Shown here piece by piece: positions 60,150-64,000 of a stretch of 64,000 bases of DNA. The DNA is from CBDIHP01 sp965279195 (GTDB taxonomy: Bacteria; Planctomycetota; Planctomycetia; Isosphaerales; Isosphaeraceae). Location of the stretch: NCBI GenBank assembly GCA_965279195.1, contig CBDIHP010000039.1:62001-126000 (forward strand), given 5' to 3'. Made by a program: the position numbers and the translations under genes. The first letter of the stretch is position 1, and every line of letters begins with the position of its first letter. The notes beneath the pieces were generated by a model that was not told the origin of the DNA, searched no databases, and worked only from the letters and a program-made list of their open reading frames with translations.

Positions 60150-62150
60150 TCAGTTCTTCTCGCCGCCGAGGGCGACGCCCTTCTCGGCGCCGCCGGTGTT
60201 GGCGGAGTAGATCTTCTCGAGCTGGAGCTCCAGGTCGGCCGCGTTCCGGATGCTCCGGCTCAGGACCTTGCCCTGCGCGTCGACCAGGAACATGGTCGGC
60301 AGCGAGACAATCCCGTAGTCGAGGGCGAGCTGCCCTTCCATCCCGGCCGGATCGACGATCTGGGGCCAGGGGAGGGGGTTGTCCTTGAGGAAGGCCGCGA
60401 GGTCGTCCTTGCGGGTGTCGAGGTTCACGCCGAGGATCTCGAAACCCTGCGGGCTGAACTTCTTGTGGACCTTCGCCAGGTCGGGCAGGTCACGCTTGAC
60501 CGGGCCGGCCCAGGTCGCCCAGTAGGTGACGAGCAGGGTCTTGCCCCGGAAGCTGGCCGAGTCGAGCGGCTTGCCCGCGTCGGTCGTGCCCTTGATGCTC
60601 AAGGGCTTGCCGACGAGGTCGAACCGCCGCAGCGCGCCCGCCGCCCGCTTGCCCTCGGGGGTGTCGGGGAACTGGGTGGCGAGCTGGGTGTACGACGCCT
60701 TCGCCTCGTCCTCCTCGGCATTGATCTCGTTCGAGGACCCGAGCTGGAGAAGGGCGTCGGGGGCCTCCTCGGACTTCCCGTAGGTCTTGAGGAAATCCTT
60801 GAGGTCGGCGTGCCACTTCTTGGTGACGGCGACGATGTTGGCGCCCGGGGCCTCGTTGGCGAGGGCGAAATCGGCGTACATCCGCCGGAAGGCGGCGTAG
60901 GACGCGATCTTGTCACCCTGGGCTTCGAGCTGCTGGAGCACCTTCGCACCGTCGGCGTAGAGGCCGGTGGCGTAGGCCGCCGCGAGGCTGTCGACGATCT
61001 GCTTGTTGTGCAGCAGGACGTCATCGGGCTTGGTGCTCAGCTTCACGATCGCGCGGAGGAACTTCACCCGCTCGACGTGATACTGGGCGATGGCCTTCTT
61101 GTCGTCGCCGCCGAGGATTGCTTCATTCTGCTTGTCGAACTCGGCCAGCTTCTGCATGGCCGCCCCGAGTTCGGCGGGCACGCCGGCGTCGCCGCCAGCC
61201 GCCTCGCCGCCCTTGTAGATCGAGGAGCGGATGCCCCCCTCGATGGCGGCGACCACGGCGTTGCCGCTCGGGTTGATCGCCCGGGGGAGGTCGGCGAACT
61301 TCCACGCCTCGCCCACCTTGACGATCTCGGGCGCCTGGAGGAACGCCACCTTCGACGCCGCCGCGCCCTGGTTTCCCGGCGGGCCGGCGAAGATCACGGC
61401 ATTCTCATACATCAGGACGTCGCCCTTCAGGCCGCTCGCGGCGTCCATCGGGATGACGTGCGGCATCGCGCCGTCAAGCCGCAGCCAGACGGTCGTCTCA
61501 TTCCAGCCGACTAGGCCAGATCGCAGGGCATTCAGCGTATCCACTCGCTTGGCGGCTCCGGCCGCAACTCGGTCGATCTCCTCGCGCGGGAGGCCAAGAG
61601 AAACCATATCCTCCGCCGTCGCCATGATCGATTCGAGCAGTTCGGCGTCGCCTGTGGCCAGAGCTTGGACAAGGATCTTGCTGGCCTCTTCGGCCGAGAT
61701 CCGAATCCAGACGAGCTTGTTGTTGATGACACGGGCGATTCGAGTGCCGTTGCCGTTCATCCAGCGGCACTCGTCGACGGTCTTGTCCCTGTTCAAGTCA
61801 CGTTCACGGTAGACCTCGAACCCGTCTTGGTAGTAACTCCATTGGTTGAGCTTGCCGCTGCCATCGACGTCGACGAACCGGCGGAGCAGCTTGCCTTGAC
61901 CGTCCCGGAGGGCGAATCCGATCTTGGAGCCTTTGGCGTCGAGAACATCCTCGTACTTGCAGGCGGCGACGGCGTTTGCATCGACCGGGCTCTCGTATTC
62001 GACGCCCTTCTGAGTCGGTTTGGATTCGATGAGAATCTTGACGTATTTGGCGGCGGCATTGTTGGCGGGGGCCTGCTGCGCCCCGGCGACCGCGGGTGCC
62101 AGGACCGCCAGGCTCGCCGCGGCCAGCGACTTCGAGAGCAAGGCCCTCAT
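60150..62150 (-). CDS. Secreted TlpA/ResA-like protein lacking the CxxC, with EF-hand-like loops
   Basis: 666 residues. Residues 1-26 are a signal peptide (LLSKSLAAASLAVLAPAVAG). Residues about 60-115 contain Asp-rich loops resembling EF-hand/dockerin repeats (FVDVDGSGKLNQWS, DLNRDKTVDECRW). A helical, TPR-like central part follows. Residues about 515-650 are a TlpA-type thioredoxin fold (SFRGKTLLVTYWATWAGPVK, FEILGVNLDTRKDDLAAFLK, YGIVSLPTMFLVDAQGKVLS). The active site WCxxC is W-A548-G-P-V551, so both cysteines are gone and disulfide chemistry is impossible; a structural or peroxiredoxin-unrelated binding role is likelier. The cis-Pro loop (SLPTMF) is kept. ATG 62150 has AAGGAG six bases upstream; two earlier ATGs are less well placed. 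Confidence 0.85.
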   Translation of the reverse strand: MRALLSKSLAAASLAVLAPAVAGAQQAPANNAAAKYVKILIESKPTQKGVEYESPVDANAVAACKYEDVLDAKGSKIGFALRDGQGKLLRRFVDVDGSGKLNQWSYYQDGFEVYRERDLNRDKTVDECRWMNGNGTRIARVINNKLVWIRISAEEASKILVQALATGDAELLESIMATAEDMVSLGLPREEIDRVAAGAAKRVDTLNALRSGLVGWNETTVWLRLDGAMPHVIPMDAASGLKGDVLMYENAVIFAGPPGNQGAAASKVAFLQAPEIVKVGEAWKFADLPRAINPSGNAVVAAIEGGIRSSIYKGGEAAGGDAGVPAELGAAMQKLAEFDKQNEAILGGDDKKAIAQYHVERVKFLRAIVKLSTKPDDVLLHNKQIVDSLAAAYATGLYADGAKVLQQLEAQGDKIASYAAFRRMYADFALANEAPGANIVAVTKKWHADLKDFLKTYGKSEEAPDALLQLGSSNEINAEEDEAKASYTQLATQFPDTPEGKRAAGALRRFDLVGKPLSIKGTTDAGKPLDSASFRGKTLLVTYWATWAGPVKRDLPDLAKVHKKFSPQGFEILGVNLDTRKDDLAAFLKDNPLPWPQIVDPAGMEGQLALDYGIVSLPTMFLVDAQGKVLSRSIRNAADLELQLEKIYSANTGGAEKGVALGGEKN

Positions 62151-62328
62151 GCGCATCTCCTTACAGACTCGAATCCTTCGTCCGTCCGACGGGGTCCGCC
62201 CGCGTCTCCTGCCAGGCGAGAGATCCGTCTCTTCCCTCAATATCGGCAGAATCGACGCGACGCTTCTGAATCCGTTCGGATTTCGCTCCAGTCGTGCGAC
62301 ATCGGGGAGGGACGCGGGCCGGCTCGGA

Positions 62329-62778
62329 TCAACGTGCGGCCTGGCTGATGGTGACCTGAAACGGGTCGTCCTCGCAGACGAACCCGAGCGACAGACGTTC
62401 TCCCCCCTGGGGCCGGAAGGCGAGGTCGTCCCCCTCGACGATCGCCGGAAGGGACATCTTGCAGGGTTCCGGGAGCTGCGACTTGAACGTGCCGGTGACG
62501 ATGTTCGCCAGCTCGCCCAGGGCGTCCTGGACCTGATCGGGGGTCGTCTCCGCGGGTTCCACCCCGAACATCAGGGCGGCCGCCTTGCGGGCGACGGGCA
62601 GGGTGCAGTCGAGCGTGACCGCGCCCTCCCACGCGCCCGTGATCTGGATCGAGCCGCTGAGCAGCGGATCGCGGCTCTGGACGGTCGAGAGCGGATGCCC
62701 TGTCCGGGCCTCCAGGCCGAGCACGGTGGCCCAGATGTTCTCGACCGATCGTCGCAGGGTCTCTTCGGCGATTTGCAC
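62329..62778 (-). CDS. cheX: CheX-like CheY-P phosphatase
   Basis: 149 residues. The CheC/CheX/FliY-type fold is recognisable in LLSGSIQITGAWEGAVTLDC, AALMFGVEPAETTPDQVQDA and the active-site helix DALGELANIVTGTFKSQLPE, where the E-x2-N pair removes phosphate from CheY-P. The C-terminal half (LPAIVEGDDLAF, CEDDPFQVTISQ) completes the dimerisation strands. It is the last gene of the MCP-CheR-CheX set. The start is GTG 62778, with AGGAGG at 62785-62790 six bases upstream. A GTG at 62799, overlapping the cheR stop as GTGA, is an alternative that would add seven residues. It fits a chemotaxis adaptation pathway in a motile planctomycete. Confidence 0.8.
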   Translation of the reverse strand: MQIAEETLRRSVENIWATVLGLEARTGHPLSTVQSRDPLLSGSIQITGAWEGAVTLDCTLPVARKAAALMFGVEPAETTPDQVQDALGELANIVTGTFKSQLPEPCKMSLPAIVEGDDLAFRPQGGERLSLGFVCEDDPFQVTISQAAR

Positions 62779-62784
62779 GGCAAG

Positions 62785-62790
62785 CCTCCT
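62785..62790 (-). promoter_or_regulatory. Ribosome-binding site that sets the cheX start
   Basis: AGGAGG on the minus strand, six bases before GTG 62778. It lies downstream of the alternative GTG at 62799, which favours the shorter CheX. Confidence 0.55.
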
Positions 62791-62795
62791 GGGAG

Positions 62796-63692
62796 TCACT
62801 CGTGGGGCCGGTCCAACCGAAAGTGGCCGGTCGGGCGTTGGGAAGGAGAGGGCGACGACAGCGAGGACGGGGCCGGGCGGACGTTCCGGTAGATGCCGTT
62901 CACGCCGGGCACGCTCTCAAACGTGGAGTCCAGCGAGATCACGCTCTCGGACCCGCCCAGGACGAGATGGCCACCCGGGCGGATCGAACGGGCCATCCGG
63001 GCCAGCATGGTCCGCTTCGTATCGATGTCAAAATAAATCATCACGTTACGGAGGAAAACGATGTCGAGCGGCGGCATCGGCGGCCAGTTGCCGATCAGGT
63101 TCATCTGGGAGAACACCATCATCGAGCGGATCTCGTCCTTGATCTGCCACTCCAGGCCGTCTCGCTGGAAGTAGCGGACGAGGTAGTCCACCGGCAGCCC
63201 CCGGTTCACTTCGAGCTGGGTGAACCGCCCCGTCATCGCCCGCTCCAGCACCTCGCGGGAGAGGTCGGTCGCGATGATCCGCACCTCCCATCCGCCCAGC
63301 GAGGGGAAGTGGCGATGCAGGAGCATGCCGATGGAGTACGGCTCCTGCCCCGACGAGCAGGCCGCGCTCCAGATCGTCAGCCTCTTGGACATGGAGTTCT
63401 TCTGCATCAGCTCGGGGATCAGGGTCCTCTGGAGGTACTCGAACGGGTAATTGTCGCGGAAGAAGAGCGTCTCATTGGTGGTCATCGCCTGGATGACGCG
63501 CTCGCGGAGATGGGACGATCCGTCGGCCCGGAGGCGGCTCAGCAGCTCCTGGGACGACCTCATCCCCTCGTGCCGGGCCAGGCGATCGAGCCTCGCCTCG
63601 GCCAGATAGGACTTGGAATCCTCCAGCTGGATGGCCGAATGCTGCCGGACGAGGCGCCTGACGTAATCGAAGTCGAGTTCGGAGAGGCTCAT
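62796..63692 (-). CDS. cheR: Chemotaxis protein methyltransferase CheR
   Basis: 298 residues. The N-terminal helical domain (FDYVRRLVRQHSAIQLEDSK, SYLAEARLDRLARHEGM) is followed by VIQAMTTNETLFFRDNYPFE and the SAM-binding IWSAACSSGQEPYSIGMLL, IIATDLSREVLERA, and FLRNVMIYFDIDTKRTMLA. All are conserved CheR segments. The enzyme methylates glutamates on chemoreceptors during adaptation; the receptor encoded just upstream is a likely partner. A Ser/Pro-rich tail of about 25 residues ends the protein. ATG 63692 is used because MSLSELDFDYV is the family start. Its stop overlaps a potential cheX start. Confidence 0.96.
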   Translation of the reverse strand: MSLSELDFDYVRRLVRQHSAIQLEDSKSYLAEARLDRLARHEGMRSSQELLSRLRADGSSHLRERVIQAMTTNETLFFRDNYPFEYLQRTLIPELMQKNSMSKRLTIWSAACSSGQEPYSIGMLLHRHFPSLGGWEVRIIATDLSREVLERAMTGRFTQLEVNRGLPVDYLVRYFQRDGLEWQIKDEIRSMMVFSQMNLIGNWPPMPPLDIVFLRNVMIYFDIDTKRTMLARMARSIRPGGHLVLGGSESVISLDSTFESVPGVNGIYRNVRPAPSSLSSPSPSQRPTGHFRLDRPHE

Positions 63693-63798
63693 GATGCGGT
63701 CTCGCGTGGGATCCGTCTGGAGAAGGGACCTGCCGGGCCGGTCCGGGCCGAGGGCTCGCACGCCCGGCGGTCCGGCCGGGCGGGCGCAAACTGGTCGA

Positions 63799-64000
63799 TC
63801 ACGGGGCAGGGGTCCCCTCCGATAGCGAGCGGTCGTCCATGGTCAGGACGACGCGCTCGAGCTCCTTGGAGAGTTCCCCAAGCTCGTCGGTCGCCAGACG
63901 CGACTCCTTCGCCCCCTCGGTGGTGCTCGCCGCCGCCTGCGCCACTGAGATGATGCTCCGGGCGATCTCCGCGCTGCCCCTCGCCGCCTCGCTCACGTTC
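63799..64000 (-). CDS. Methyl-accepting chemotaxis protein, C-terminal end only
   Basis: The gene enters from beyond the right edge of the window. Only the last ~66 residues are visible: NVSEAARGSAEIARSIISVA, QAAASTTEGAKESRLATDEL, GELSKELERVVL. This is the C-terminal part of the MCP signalling coiled coil, with the usual heptad pattern. It is the first visible gene of the chemotaxis set and lies 106 bp upstream of cheR on the same strand. Sensor and membrane parts are outside the window. Confidence 0.85.
   Translation of the reverse strand, partial: NVSEAARGSAEIARSIISVAQAAASTTEGAKESRLATDELGELSKELERVVLTMDDRSLSEGTPAP

Overview
The window looks like chromosome of a high-GC planctomycete, most likely of the Isosphaeraceae/Gemmataceae type. 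The evidence is the planctomycete-specific DUF1549/DUF1553 (PSD1) protein paired with a DUF1501 protein, exported Tat-type aldo/keto reductases, a bacterial squalene-hopene cyclase cluster, many GTG/TTG starts, and envelope proteins with planctomycete architectures. There is no phage, plasmid or CRISPR region. The only mobile element recognised is one IS1595-type insertion sequence.

Layout. 1-2.8 kb: the end of a 186-bp-periodic beta-helix repeat protein facing a secreted, Pro-rich, probable outer-membrane protein. 3.0-7.2 kb (minus): a compact hopanoid module, squalene-hopene cyclase -> HpnH -> HpnG, which makes hopene and adds then trims the adenosyl side chain. 7.4-10.3 kb: a very large Hsp70-family protein. 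10.5-11.6 kb: the IS element with 22-bp ends, near-perfect AT-rich target duplication and a frameshifted transposase. 11.7-14.2 kb: divergent carotenoid-type desaturase and uroporphyrinogen-III synthase. 14.3-22.5 kb: a TPM-GlcG fusion, a general stress protein, an exported aldo/keto reductase, a membrane protein, an AI-2E-family transporter with a large cytosolic tail, and a three-domain secreted protein (toroid + DUF1080 + esterase).

22.6-30.3 kb (minus): eight tightly packed, mostly overlapping genes (two GT2, CDP-alcohol phosphotransferase, methyltransferase, NodB-like deacetylase, GT4, GT9, small membrane ORF) that look like one envelope glycan or glycolipid operon. 30.4-34.9 kb: second exported aldo/keto reductase, PLP amino-acid decarboxylase, DUF485/ActP acetate uptake pair. 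35.2-40.6 kb: a GntR regulator translationally coupled to the PSD1 protein, followed by DUF1501. 40.7-46.6 kb: CsrA, a cyclase-family hydrolase, a MOSC protein, purE-purK, a membrane sulfatase-superfamily enzyme and a small membrane protein. 46.7-50.8 kb: a BatA/BatB-TPR/BatD aerotolerance-type operon. 50.8-54.1 kb: a frameshifted DEAD-box helicase, a coupled pair of small paralogous helical proteins of unknown function, and a dolichyl-phosphate-mannose-synthase-like GT2. 54.6-58.3 kb: an AAA ATPase with an altered Walker B motif and an ABC-2 export pair. 58.3-64 kb: a hypothetical protein overlapping the permease antisense, a class IV aminotransferase, a TlpA-like protein that has lost its CxxC, and a chemotaxis cluster (MCP -> CheR -> CheX).

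Noncoding structure is rich. There are two copies of a ~120-bp palindromic element with the end TAGGGTGTGGTG, plus several long perfect or near-perfect intergenic hairpins. Four reading frames are each broken by one apparent extra base in a short homopolymer (11062, 14316, 46519, 51388). The shared direction and context suggest sequencing or assembly error at least as much as gene decay. No tRNA, rRNA, riboswitch or replication origin was recognised by eye.
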